The translations under genes were made by a program, and so were the position numbers. From positions 1 through 64,000 of the forward strand of contig JAHBVH010000011.1 of NCBI GenBank assembly GCA_019637645.1: a stretch of 64,000 nucleotides of DNA. Reading direction: 5' to 3'. The notes under the pieces were generated by a model that saw only the letters and a program-made list of their open reading frames with translations, did not search any database and was not told the origin of the DNA. Positions 26,661 to 34,637 of the stretch are shown here, piece after piece. Every line of letters starts with the position of its first letter. Position 1 is the stretch's first letter. Origin of the DNA: Caldilineaceae bacterium (GTDB lineage: Bacteria > Chloroflexota > Anaerolineae > Caldilineales > Caldilineaceae).

Positions 26661-28085
26661 ATGTCTACTAGCGAAATCTGTTTTCTACCAGCCACCGAGC
26701 TAGCCCAACACATCCGCACGAAACAACTCTCCGCCCAGGAGGTTATGGAGGCCCATCTCACCCAAATTGATCGCGTTAACCCAACCGTCAATGCCATTGT
26801 CACCCTACTACCAGAGTTGGCCCGCGCCGGGGCCAAGGCCGCCGATGAGCAACTGCGCCGCGGCGATGCCCTAGGTCCGCTCCATGGCCTGCCCATTGCC
26901 CATAAGGATTTGGTTGCCACCAAAGGTATTCGCACCACCCAAGGATCACCGTTATTCAAGGATCATGTTCCCGAGAGCAACGATCTGATTATCGAACGTC
27001 TGCAACAGGGCGGGGCCATCACCATCGGCAAGACCAACACGCCCGAATTTGGCGCGGGTTCGCAAACCTTTAATCCCGTCTTTGGCGCGACGGTCAACCC
27101 CTATGATACCAGCAAAACCTGTGGGGGCAGCAGCGGCGGGGCCGCGGTTGCCCTGGCTTGTGGGTTGATTCCTATTGCCGACGGCAGTGATACTGGTGGT
27201 TCATTGCGTAACCCCGCTAACTTCTGTAATGTCGTTGGGTTTCGACCCTCCCCTGGGCGCGTTCCCGCTTGGCCCAAGGCCCTGGGCTGGTTCCCGATCT
27301 CGGTCCAAGGCCCCATGGCACGCACTGTGCAAGATGTAGCCCTCATGCTCACCGCCCTCGCTGGCCCAGACCCGCGCTCACCCATCGCCCTGACCGAGCC
27401 AGGGGAACGCTTTGCGCAGCCGCTGGCTCGCGACTTTACAGACGTCGCGATCGCCTGGAGCCAAGATCTGGGCGCATTCCCGGTCGATCCACAGGTGACG
27501 GCGGTTCTGGAGAGTCAGCGCACTGTTTTCACAGATCTGGGCTGTGTGGTCGAGGAGGGTCAGCCCGATTTTCGCGATGCCGACGAAATTTTCAAAGTGT
27601 GGCGGGCATGGGCCTTTGAACTAGCCTTTACGGATCTCGTCGAGCGCCACCGTGATCAGATCAAAGAGACGGTGATCTGGAACACCGAAGAAGGGCAGAA
27701 GCTGACCGGACCCCAACTCAGTCGGGCCGAAATGAAACGGACCCAGCTCTATCATCGGGTACGTCAATTTATGGAGAAATATGAATATCTGATCCTACCC
27801 GTCAGCCAAGTCCCCCCCTTTCCCGTCACGCAGGAGTACATCACCGAAATCAATGGTGTGCCTATGGGTACCTACATTGACTGGATGCAATCCTGCTACT
27901 TTATTACGGTGACGGGCCTACCCGCGATCTCCATGCCTTGTGGCTTTACCCCCGAGGGGCTACCGGTGGGTATCCAAATTGTGGGCCGTCACCAAGATGA
28001 CTTTGGGGTATTACAACTGGCCTACGCCTTGCAAGAAGCAACTGGCATCTGGAAACAACGCCCAGCCCTAGCCAGCGGGCAGTAG
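26661..28085 (+). CDS. Amidase signature family hydrolase
   Basis: A 474-residue amidase with the Ser-cisSer-Lys triad readable as Lys82 (GLPIAHKDL), cis-Ser157 (CGGSSGGAA) and nucleophile Ser181 (DGSDTGGSLRNPA). It belongs to the same fold as GatA, but no gatB or gatC is present, so it is probably a free amidase acting on small amides. The C-terminal part carries the AS-family ending GLPAISMPCGFTPEGLPVGIQ. GAGGGAA serves as ribosome site and the 14-nt tandem array lies just upstream. The gene ends in a strong hairpin. Confidence 0.9.
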   Translation: MSTSEICFLPATELAQHIRTKQLSAQEVMEAHLTQIDRVNPTVNAIVTLLPELARAGAKAADEQLRRGDALGPLHGLPIAHKDLVATKGIRTTQGSPLFKDHVPESNDLIIERLQQGGAITIGKTNTPEFGAGSQTFNPVFGATVNPYDTSKTCGGSSGGAAVALACGLIPIADGSDTGGSLRNPANFCNVVGFRPSPGRVPAWPKALGWFPISVQGPMARTVQDVALMLTALAGPDPRSPIALTEPGERFAQPLARDFTDVAIAWSQDLGAFPVDPQVTAVLESQRTVFTDLGCVVEEGQPDFRDADEIFKVWRAWAFELAFTDLVERHRDQIKETVIWNTEEGQKLTGPQLSRAEMKRTQLYHRVRQFMEKYEYLILPVSQVPPFPVTQEYITEINGVPMGTYIDWMQSCYFITVTGLPAISMPCGFTPEGLPVGIQIVGRHQDDFGVLQLAYALQEATGIWKQRPALASGQ

Positions 28086-28093
28086 TGGTTACG

Positions 28094-28128
28094 CGGTGGC
28101 GAGGCGTTAGAGATCACCCTCGCCACCG
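28094..28128. terminator. 11-bp hairpin between convergent genes
   Basis: Arms CGGTGGCGAGG (28094-28104) and CCTCGCCACCG (28118-28128) pair perfectly around a 13-base loop. It lies directly after the amidase stop and before the 3' end of the MFS-HEAT gene on the other strand, so it may serve both. No T-run follows. Confidence 0.6.
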
Positions 28129-28169
28129 GCGGCCGCGCTGGGCTACCGACGAAAATCTAGCGCACCTGC

Positions 28170-30419
28170 TCACGCGCGGCCTAAACATTCATGGAGCGCA
28201 TGCAACGCCAAGATCAGATATTCCTGGCGGGTATCGCCAAATTCGGCTAGGTGGGCGGCACAATCTTGGCAGACTAGGGTGTTGATATATTCGCAGGCGT
28301 CCAGCGGTGCGCTCTCCAAAAAGGCACGCAACTGTTCGGCCCCTTCCGCCAAATCGTTGCCAGCGAAGGCGGTAGCCGCCGCCGTTAGCAGCGCCGTCGT
28401 CTCCTGTTCATCCGTCCCTGGTTTATTCCAGCGCGTCCATTTTTTCTTGAGCATTTCTACGGTTTGGGCCAAGGCCGTGCCACTTTCGCTCCGGGTACTG
28501 CGCCAGAGTTGAATAAAGAAACGCTCATCGCCGACAATCCGCGCCAGGGCCAAAGCCAGTTCGAGACGCGCCTCTTCATCTTTCGTCACATAAAGCAAAT
28601 TGAGCAGCTTAAAGGCGGCCTTACTGACCCGCAACCCTCCCAGCGCCGAAGCATAGGCCAGTTGTAGCCCTTCATCGGTTTCAGTCTCCAGCCGTTGTAG
28701 CAAGAGCCGCCCCGAACGGCGATCGCCCAGCGTGCCCAAGGAGCGCACACAGTGCATCCGGACCGATTTATAGGGAGAGTTCATCCCTTGCCACAGCGCA
28801 TCCGCGGCGTGGCGATCGCCAATCCGCCCGATGGCCCAAGCGGCCATGACACTGAGCGCGGGATTTTTGCCCATGAGAATCTTCACCAGGGCCGCGGTCA
28901 GTTGAACATCGGGTTTCATGCGGGCGGCGGCTTGGATGGCTTCAAAACGCACATTAAAGCGCGGGTCAGAGAGCGCCTCAAGCAACTCGTGGACAGCTAA
29001 GGTGCTGCGGGCTTGCCCTAGGCGCTCGGTCGTCCGCACAGTGCTATATTCATCGCGCGCCGAGTAGAATTTCACCAACGAAGTCATGGCCATAAACGGG
29101 TTGCCACGCAGGAAAAGACCAGCAAATTGGCCCATGCTCACGGCCCCATCGCCGCGGATAGCAGCCATGAGAAAAATACTCAAAAAGGGTGCGATAATGG
29201 CTAAGATAAAGAGCGGCGCGTAGGGATCTAGGGTAAAGAAGAACCAATCCCCACTTAGATCGCGCCCGGCTTCCAAAATCCACCCACCAGCCAGTTGGCT
29301 GAGGCCAGCCGTAATGCCCGCCCAGGCAAACCAAATGGCGAGGTAATCCATGTTCTTCTCTTTGGGCACAACACTGCCAAAGAACAAACGGGTGGCCCCG
29401 ATGCCCCAAGCCAGATTCGCCAGCCCCTGTAAGAAGGCAATGCCTAGCGCAAAATAGAGCCCTAGCTCAGTTCCCCGTGGCATGAACCACCAGAAAAAGG
29501 GCATGATCACAAACGAGACAATGCCGGTCAATGTCACAGGCCGTCCACCATAGCGATCGGCAGCCCAACCCCACAGAAAGCTCGAAGTGATCGTCCCTAA
29601 CAGCCCCCCCATTTGGACAAAGACCGCGCCACCCGAGCTAAGCCCCACTTGTTCTTCGAGGAAAAGCGGGAGAAACGAAGCCACGGGGACGGTTCCCAGC
29701 GTAATTAAGGCCAGCCCAATCAAGTAGCGCATAAAATCCGGATCGCGCAAGGCGCCGCGCAGATCGCGCTGGGGCTTGGGCTGGGTTTCATCGTGTTCAA
29801 TCGGTGCGCCGCCAGGGATAAAGAGGCCACACCAAGTAGAGACGAGACCAAAGATCACGCCAACGGTGATCAAGGCCATAAAGCCAAAGAGCCCACTGTA
29901 GACCTCAATGACCCAGCCAGCAACGGCCACCGAGACCACGCCGACCAAAGCAGTGGCGATGGTGCTATTGGCCGTATATTTTCCCCGCACAGCATTGGGC
30001 ACAAACTCTTGATACCAAGGGTAATAGGCTGTCTCCTCGACCGTACGAAACGCGGCAAAGAGGCCAACGACCCCGGCGACAAAGGCAAAAGCGGCCCCCG
30101 CGCCAAATTGAGCCACCACCCATGGCGTCAGCAGCAGGAAAAAGGTCACAAGCTTGCGGAGGCCAAAGAAAGTGACAAAGGTACGTTTGTAGCCATAGCG
30201 GGCCGCAATGGGCGCGATCCAAATCGCCACTAGGTTGGAAAAGGGGACCAAAGCCAGGATCACGCCAATATCCGCTTTGCTCAAACCAAGGCGATCGAGA
30301 AAGAGGACAAAGGCCGAGCCAAAATAAGTAAACTGGACAAAGACTGTATTTGCCGAATTGAGCGCGATGCTCCAACGCAAACCGCGCAGCTTTTCAACCG
30401 TCGTTGGTTCTTTTTGCAT
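28170..30419 (-). CDS. MFS transporter fused to HEAT-like repeats
   Basis: Residues 1-460 form a 12-helix major facilitator permease (MFS motif region GYKRTFVTFFG after helix 2; a second, weaker copy WAADRYGGRPVTLTG after helix 8). Residues 480-749 are soluble alpha-helical repeats of HEAT type, seen in the spaced units VRFEAIQAAARM, LSVMAAWAIGRIGD, VRMHCVRSLGTLGD and LQLAYASALGGL. MFS proteins normally stop near 400-450 residues, so the 290-residue cytosolic tail is a real fusion. The tail could gate transport or dock a partner. The cargo is unknown. It stands alone on the minus strand, facing the amidase. Confidence 0.87.
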   Translation of the reverse strand: MQKEPTTVEKLRGLRWSIALNSANTVFVQFTYFGSAFVLFLDRLGLSKADIGVILALVPFSNLVAIWIAPIAARYGYKRTFVTFFGLRKLVTFFLLLTPWVVAQFGAGAAFAFVAGVVGLFAAFRTVEETAYYPWYQEFVPNAVRGKYTANSTIATALVGVVSVAVAGWVIEVYSGLFGFMALITVGVIFGLVSTWCGLFIPGGAPIEHDETQPKPQRDLRGALRDPDFMRYLIGLALITLGTVPVASFLPLFLEEQVGLSSGGAVFVQMGGLLGTITSSFLWGWAADRYGGRPVTLTGIVSFVIMPFFWWFMPRGTELGLYFALGIAFLQGLANLAWGIGATRLFFGSVVPKEKNMDYLAIWFAWAGITAGLSQLAGGWILEAGRDLSGDWFFFTLDPYAPLFILAIIAPFLSIFLMAAIRGDGAVSMGQFAGLFLRGNPFMAMTSLVKFYSARDEYSTVRTTERLGQARSTLAVHELLEALSDPRFNVRFEAIQAAARMKPDVQLTAALVKILMGKNPALSVMAAWAIGRIGDRHAADALWQGMNSPYKSVRMHCVRSLGTLGDRRSGRLLLQRLETETDEGLQLAYASALGGLRVSKAAFKLLNLLYVTKDEEARLELALALARIVGDERFFIQLWRSTRSESGTALAQTVEMLKKKWTRWNKPGTDEQETTALLTAAATAFAGNDLAEGAEQLRAFLESAPLDACEYINTLVCQDCAAHLAEFGDTRQEYLILALHALHECLGRA

Positions 30420-30512
30420 AAGTAGTTTAAGAAAGATTGCATGCTTGCCTATACAAGCGTAACGGATGGGTATACAAGCTACCTTTTCTGATCACATCTT
30501 AGCTAGGCTTGC

Positions 30513-31469
30513 TCAGATCGCGGCCAGTGGTACTTCACCAGCCCAGACGCGTTGTAAATTTTCAAAGATAAACTTCCCGCGGCGCGGCCAGGTATCACGG
30601 GTCACACCAGCAGTATGGGGTGTAAAGAGGACATTAGCCAACTGCAACAGGGGCGCGGTGGGATCAGGCGGTTCTTGGGTTAGCACATCTAGCGCGGCCC
30701 CCGCAATCCGCCGTTCCTGTAACACGGTTGTTAAGGCTGCCTCATCCACTACTGGGCCACGGCAGGTATTGACCAACAAGGCCGTGGGTTTCATCAGTCC
30801 TAACAGCCGTTGGTTGACAAAATGGTGGGTCGCTTCATTCAACGGCATGTGCAGGGTGACAATATCAGCTTGTTGGAATAGCTCCTCGGCCGTCACGGCG
30901 TGGGCATTGAGCGCTTGGGCAACCGCTGGTGCGGCTGGATAGGGATCATAATAGAGTACGTTGGCTCCAAAAGCGCCCACCAAACGGGCCACCCGCTGAC
31001 CGATCTGCCCGAAACCCACAATCCCCACGGTTTTGCCATCGATACAATGGGTAGTTGCGCCAGAATCAATGGCATTCCAATGCCCCGTGCGGACATTGGT
31101 GTTCATGTCCACCAAGCGCCGATAGACAGCAAGGATCAAAGCAAGGGTATGCTCCGTCACATCGAGCGCATTGGTGCCACCGTTGTTGGCGACGGGAATC
31201 CCCAGCGCGCGACAGAGCTTGAGGTCCATTCGGTCAAAACCCACGCTGACAAGCTGGATCAATTTGACCTTCTGCGCCGCACGCAAAACGGGCTCGCTCA
31301 GATAACCAGGAAAGAGGATCAAGAAATCGGCATTCTGGACCAGGGGAATCTTCTCGGCATCGGGTAAGCTCGCTGGGTAAACAGTCACCGCAAAATCGGG
31401 AGGCGCATATTGGGTGAGGAGCGCAGCTGTCTCTGGAACAAGGTTGGTAAAAAAGGGAACGATTGGCAC
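30513..31469 (-). CDS. D-isomer-specific 2-hydroxyacid dehydrogenase
   Basis: A 318-residue NAD(P)-dependent dehydrogenase. The Rossmann loop is VGIVGFGQIGQRV (about residue 146), the catalytic Arg lies in NTCRGPVVDE, the Glu in DVLTQEPPD, and the His in LFTPHTAGVT. It reduces 2-keto acids or oxidises D-2-hydroxy acids such as phosphoglycerate or glyoxylate; the exact one cannot be read. The start is GTG at 31469 with GAGGAG eight bases before it. It lies six bases downstream of the esterase-fold gene and is the last gene of the ATP-grasp/SET cassette. Confidence 0.9.
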   Translation of the reverse strand: MPIVPFFTNLVPETAALLTQYAPPDFAVTVYPASLPDAEKIPLVQNADFLILFPGYLSEPVLRAAQKVKLIQLVSVGFDRMDLKLCRALGIPVANNGGTNALDVTEHTLALILAVYRRLVDMNTNVRTGHWNAIDSGATTHCIDGKTVGIVGFGQIGQRVARLVGAFGANVLYYDPYPAAPAVAQALNAHAVTAEELFQQADIVTLHMPLNEATHHFVNQRLLGLMKPTALLVNTCRGPVVDEAALTTVLQERRIAGAALDVLTQEPPDPTAPLLQLANVLFTPHTAGVTRDTWPRRGKFIFENLQRVWAGEVPLAAI

Positions 31470-31474
31470 AGTGG

Positions 31475-32221
31475 TTACTCCTCTTGAACTAGTTGAATTA
31501 GCGCCCTCCCCAACGGGGAAAGCGGGCTTTCATCCGCGTCACTATTGCTATACGCAAAAATGTCATCTTCAATATAATCAACTTGGTGCCCTGCCGCCAG
31601 CCACTGGGCACGCAGCAGACGGTTGGCGGTCGTCAGTTGAGCCGCTTCGCCCTTGTCCACCGCCACATAGAAACGCAAGGGCTCTCGGCTAGCTTGCTCG
31701 GCTTGTGGCGTCAGCCCGTGAAATTGGGGAGCAGGGCCTGGCAGGCGATGAAACCAGCCATTTTGCGCTAGAATCTTGCCAAAGAGTTGTGGATAGTGCA
31801 AGCCAACAGAGGCAGCGGCGACCCCACCGGCATGAGCGCCGGCGACGATGGTTTGGGCCGCGGCCCTTGTCACCGGAAAATAGGCGCGCAGCCAAGGCAA
31901 TACTTGGGCGGCAACCATTTCAGCAAAGGCGACATCCCCCCATAGGTCTTGACGATGGGGCCTATCTAGCAAAAGGGCGATCAGCGGCGGCAGCTGATGG
32001 CTGGCGATCAATTGATCTAGCTGTGCAGTCAGCTGCAAAGTCTCCTGATAGAACTGGGCATCCAAGGCGATCAACAAAGGGTAGCCACCCAAACGCCCCG
32101 GCAGTTCATAGGAGCCCCGCCCTTCAATACCGGCAGCGAGATAGAGCCAAGCGCGGCAACCACTGCCCGGCAGTTGATAGAGCCGGACAGTTCCTTGGCC
32201 AGACCGCTGGCTATGTTCCAT
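31475..32221 (-). CDS. Esterase-fold (enterochelin esterase/esterase D-like) protein lacking the nucleophile serine
   Basis: The 248-residue product has an alpha/beta-hydrolase layout of the putative-esterase family: an early IALDAQFY strand, a segment on LLLDRPHRQDLWG, the nucleophile-elbow region TIVAGAHAGGVAAASVG, and late VAVDKGE. In active members the elbow reads GxSxGG; here it is Gly128-Ala-His130-Ala-Gly-Gly, so the serine is replaced by histidine. The protein is either non-catalytic or uses another residue. The start at 32221 has GAGGTG before it and overlaps the stop of the ATP-grasp/SET gene by 11 bases, so the two are translationally coupled. It may bind a peptide or ester made by that enzyme, by inference. 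Confidence 0.72.
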   Translation of the reverse strand: MEHSQRSGQGTVRLYQLPGSGCRAWLYLAAGIEGRGSYELPGRLGGYPLLIALDAQFYQETLQLTAQLDQLIASHQLPPLIALLLDRPHRQDLWGDVAFAEMVAAQVLPWLRAYFPVTRAAAQTIVAGAHAGGVAAASVGLHYPQLFGKILAQNGWFHRLPGPAPQFHGLTPQAEQASREPLRFYVAVDKGEAAQLTTANRLLRAQWLAAGHQVDYIEDDIFAYSNSDADESPLSPLGRALIQLVQEE

Positions 32222-33704
32222 GGGACACCTCGGGTTGGTGACGCAAGGCCTGTTGTTTCTGCCAAACATAGTCGGAGACGTGTGCTCCATAGGCGGCGAT
32301 AAAGGGCTGCTGATAATCGCGGCCTTGAATCAAACCGCGACAGGTCGGCGCGCCACAGCTACAGGTAAAGGCGGGCATCAGTTCATTATGAAAGGTCCCA
32401 TAATCGATGGTGAGCGCCTCGCCTGGTGCGATTGCCCGCCGAGCCACGAGATTGAGCCCATCAAACCACGTGTTTGGATCACAGGAGTGGTTGAGCGGTT
32501 TCCATTGGCCGGGGTCATTGCTCCACAGCACATACAGCTCATCGGTCAACGGGTAGGCGTAGCGGGCAAACCACTGTTGGCGCTGTGCGTTCCAATGCGT
32601 GTGGACTTGGCGGCGACTGACCAGAAGTTGCGGTTGTTCTTCAAGCTCATCAATAATTTCGCCCACGGCCATGGCATTGTTGGCATAGACACCGACCTGC
32701 TGGGCGGCGTTGAGCACCACTTGCCACTTCTTTGGCTTTTTGTGGGCGCGCCGAAAAGCTGCACGGATGATCGCATCGACAAAGTGCTGGTGGCCGCGCG
32801 AATCATGGGAGAGCGCCAAGTCTGCGCTGCCCATGGCTTCCGGCGGATAGAAGACGCCACAGTTGGGGTTGATCTCTAAGATAAAGAGTTCGCCAGCTTC
32901 ATTCATGCGGATATCACAACGCCCATAGCTGACCCCTTCAACGCCCAGAAAGACTTGCTTGCCCATTTGCGCCAGTCTTTCACTCAGGCTCGGGTCGGTT
33001 ACCGGCACACAGGCCATATCGACATAGCTTTCCCACTTCATCCCAAAATGTTTGAAGCTCTCGCCCGGCGGAAAGCGGAATTCCACCGGTAAATAGGCAA
33101 TCGGGTCGGTGGGATCGTCGGGGTTTTCGGCCACCAAGACGGTAAACTCGCGGCCATCGATAAACTCTTCGATCAGGGCACCGCCATAGGTGGCAAGCAT
33201 TTGACGGCTCTGTGCATAGAGCGCCGCTTCATCAGTTACCCGGGAGTGCTGGGTTAGGCCAATGCTACCATAGCCATTGTAATGTTTCACCAGCATAGGG
33301 TAGCGTAGATTGCGCGCCGCCAGCGCAATGGCCGCTTCCGCATAGACAAAGACCGACGCGGGCGTCTTTACGCCCCAAAAGTGACAGGCCATCTTTAGCT
33401 TTTCGCGATTGGTGGCAAAAAAGGCGGCGTTGGCTCCTGTAAAAGGCACGCCGACCCGCTCCAATGCTTGGGCGACCTCGATGCCGGCTCGGTCTTCTTC
33501 CCACTCGCCGTCGCACAGATTGATAAAGAGGTCAAACCCTTGTTTCGCTAATTCAAAGACCCGCTGTACAGCTGTAGCCTTATGCAAAAAATGGTGTTCG
33601 CACGTATGCCCAGCCAAGTAACGCTGGGGCTCCACAGGGATATCAACCCCTTTAAAGACGGACTCCGATAGTTCATAAGAGCTGTCAAGAATGCAGATAC
33701 GCAT
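32211..33704 (-). CDS. ATP-grasp ligase (D-Ala-D-Ala ligase-like) fused to a SET domain
   Basis: Residues 1-310 resemble D-alanine-D-alanine ligases: LINLCDGEWEEDRAG, a GVPFTGANA loop, ATP-contact LVKHYNGYGSIGL, and the Mg ligands Asp264, Glu277 and Asn279 in RCDIRMNEAGELFILEINPN. Residues 330-460 form a SET lysine-methyltransferase domain: start GVYANNAMAVGEII, NHSCDPN at 405-411 for SAM binding, LTIDYG at 431-436 with the active tyrosine, and a post-SET Cys cluster (448, 450, 455) for zinc. Both sets of key residues are present. The joined protein should use ATP to bond an amino or hydroxy acid and methylate a lysine-like amine, but no substrate is known. It is the first gene of the cassette with the esterase-fold and dehydrogenase genes. 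Confidence 0.88.
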   Translation of the reverse strand: MRICILDSSYELSESVFKGVDIPVEPQRYLAGHTCEHHFLHKATAVQRVFELAKQGFDLFINLCDGEWEEDRAGIEVAQALERVGVPFTGANAAFFATNREKLKMACHFWGVKTPASVFVYAEAAIALAARNLRYPMLVKHYNGYGSIGLTQHSRVTDEAALYAQSRQMLATYGGALIEEFIDGREFTVLVAENPDDPTDPIAYLPVEFRFPPGESFKHFGMKWESYVDMACVPVTDPSLSERLAQMGKQVFLGVEGVSYGRCDIRMNEAGELFILEINPNCGVFYPPEAMGSADLALSHDSRGHQHFVDAIIRAAFRRAHKKPKKWQVVLNAAQQVGVYANNAMAVGEIIDELEEQPQLLVSRRQVHTHWNAQRQQWFARYAYPLTDELYVLWSNDPGQWKPLNHSCDPNTWFDGLNLVARRAIAPGEALTIDYGTFHNELMPAFTCSCGAPTCRGLIQGRDYQQPFIAAYGAHVSDYVWQKQQALRHQPEVSHGT

Positions 33705-33869
33705 GGCTGTTTATTGTTGACCTTCCAAGAGTTCCCAAACACCACTAACACCGCCAAAGCAAAAAGCGCAGCATGGCTGCGCTTCTGTAAATTGTATCAT
33801 GGCTGGCACCACATGCAACTCAGCAAAACCACTGATCTAACAAATGGTTAGACATTCCCCACTTGGACA

Positions 33870-33902
33870 AGCCCTGTTAGGTTTTGAAAACCTGACAGGG
33901 CT
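33870..33902. repeat. Dispersed palindrome copy (33 nt)
   Basis: Sixteen-nt arms around one central G, with core CCTGTTAGGTTTT-G-AAAACCTGACAGG; one mismatch that a G-U pair would tolerate. It lies between the ATP-grasp/SET start and the stop of the next upstream minus-strand gene. Confidence 0.85.
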
Positions 33903-33911
33903 CTGGTTCGG

Positions 33912-34403
33912 CTATGGCAGGACACGGATCAAGATGCGCCCAACTAGCACAAGATCGGTTGCTGCGATTTTATCACCCACGCTCTTACGCAGGGCATCCT
34001 TGGTGGCCGGGAGCACCTGTGGTTGCAGCCAGGCCACACCTTCGATAATCATGGCATCAGCGGGCACCAACTCACCACTACTCAGAAGGATTTGGTACCC
34101 AGGTTGAAGCGGCGGCTGGTTAGCCGCTGCTTGCGCGGCGGCTGGCGCGGCATCCTCCACAGGGGTATGCTCAAGGTAGATCGCCAATGCGGTTGGTTGG
34201 GAGTGGGAAGAAGAGGCGTTTTGGCAGACTTGCCGCAGGCGGTGCGCGATAGCCGCTACGCCATGTGAGTGAACGGCTTGCCCAGCTTGGAGGACGTCTT
34301 CCTTGCGGTGCCAGCAGGTCATACGCTTGTCACGACGTTTATAGAGCCAAATTCCGGCCAGTGAAAGACCGCCAGTGATGGCCAATAGACCCACCATACG
34401 CAC
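33912..34403 (-). CDS. Small membrane-anchored protein with a diverged P-type ATPase actuator-like domain
   Basis: A 163-residue protein with one hydrophobic helix (residues 4-20) and a basic turn (YKRRDKR), then a low-complexity linker. Residues 98-163 resemble the actuator domain of P-type ATPases: LSSGELVPADAMIIEG matches the GDxVPADxxxxEG entry and SVGDKIAATDLVLVGRILIRV matches the closing GDxVxAGTxVxxGxxxxxV. The TGES catalytic loop is missing, and there is no kinase domain, so this cannot pump ions. It could be a decayed gene or a regulatory or scaffold remnant. No partner gene is identified. The similarity is read by eye and needs a profile search. Confidence 0.5.
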   Translation of the reverse strand: MRMVGLLAITGGLSLAGIWLYKRRDKRMTCWHRKEDVLQAGQAVHSHGVAAIAHRLRQVCQNASSSHSQPTALAIYLEHTPVEDAAPAAAQAAANQPPLQPGYQILLSSGELVPADAMIIEGVAWLQPQVLPATKDALRKSVGDKIAATDLVLVGRILIRVLP

Positions 34404-34637
34404 TCCTTATCCCTTTTCCACATCGATATGTTCTAGAGACGTAACACGGCTAGGACACAATAATGACCAGCCACACGAATACGCTCACTTGTTGTGCCCA
34501 TCCAGCACGCCCCCAGACGTATACTATCACCCAAAGTCTACTGGGGCGATGTAGTCCAGGCATGGGATTGATGTGGAACTACTGTGGAACTAGGAACAAG
34601 GGAGTTGATCCGACTAAGTCAGAGCCCCATTCTCCAT
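34404..34637. other. Intergenic spacer
   Basis: The 234 bases lie between the starts and ends of two minus-strand genes. A small direct repeat, GTGGAACTA twice near 34572-34591, is present. Nothing else is recognised. Confidence 0.5.

Noticed and set aside
26661..28085. GatA subunit of Glu-tRNA amidotransferase
   Set aside because: No gatB or gatC nearby; the amidase signature alone does not show that role.
28085..28285. A 66-codon plus-strand frame after the amidase
   Set aside because: It overlaps a hairpin and the 3' end of the MFS-HEAT gene and has no recognisable content.
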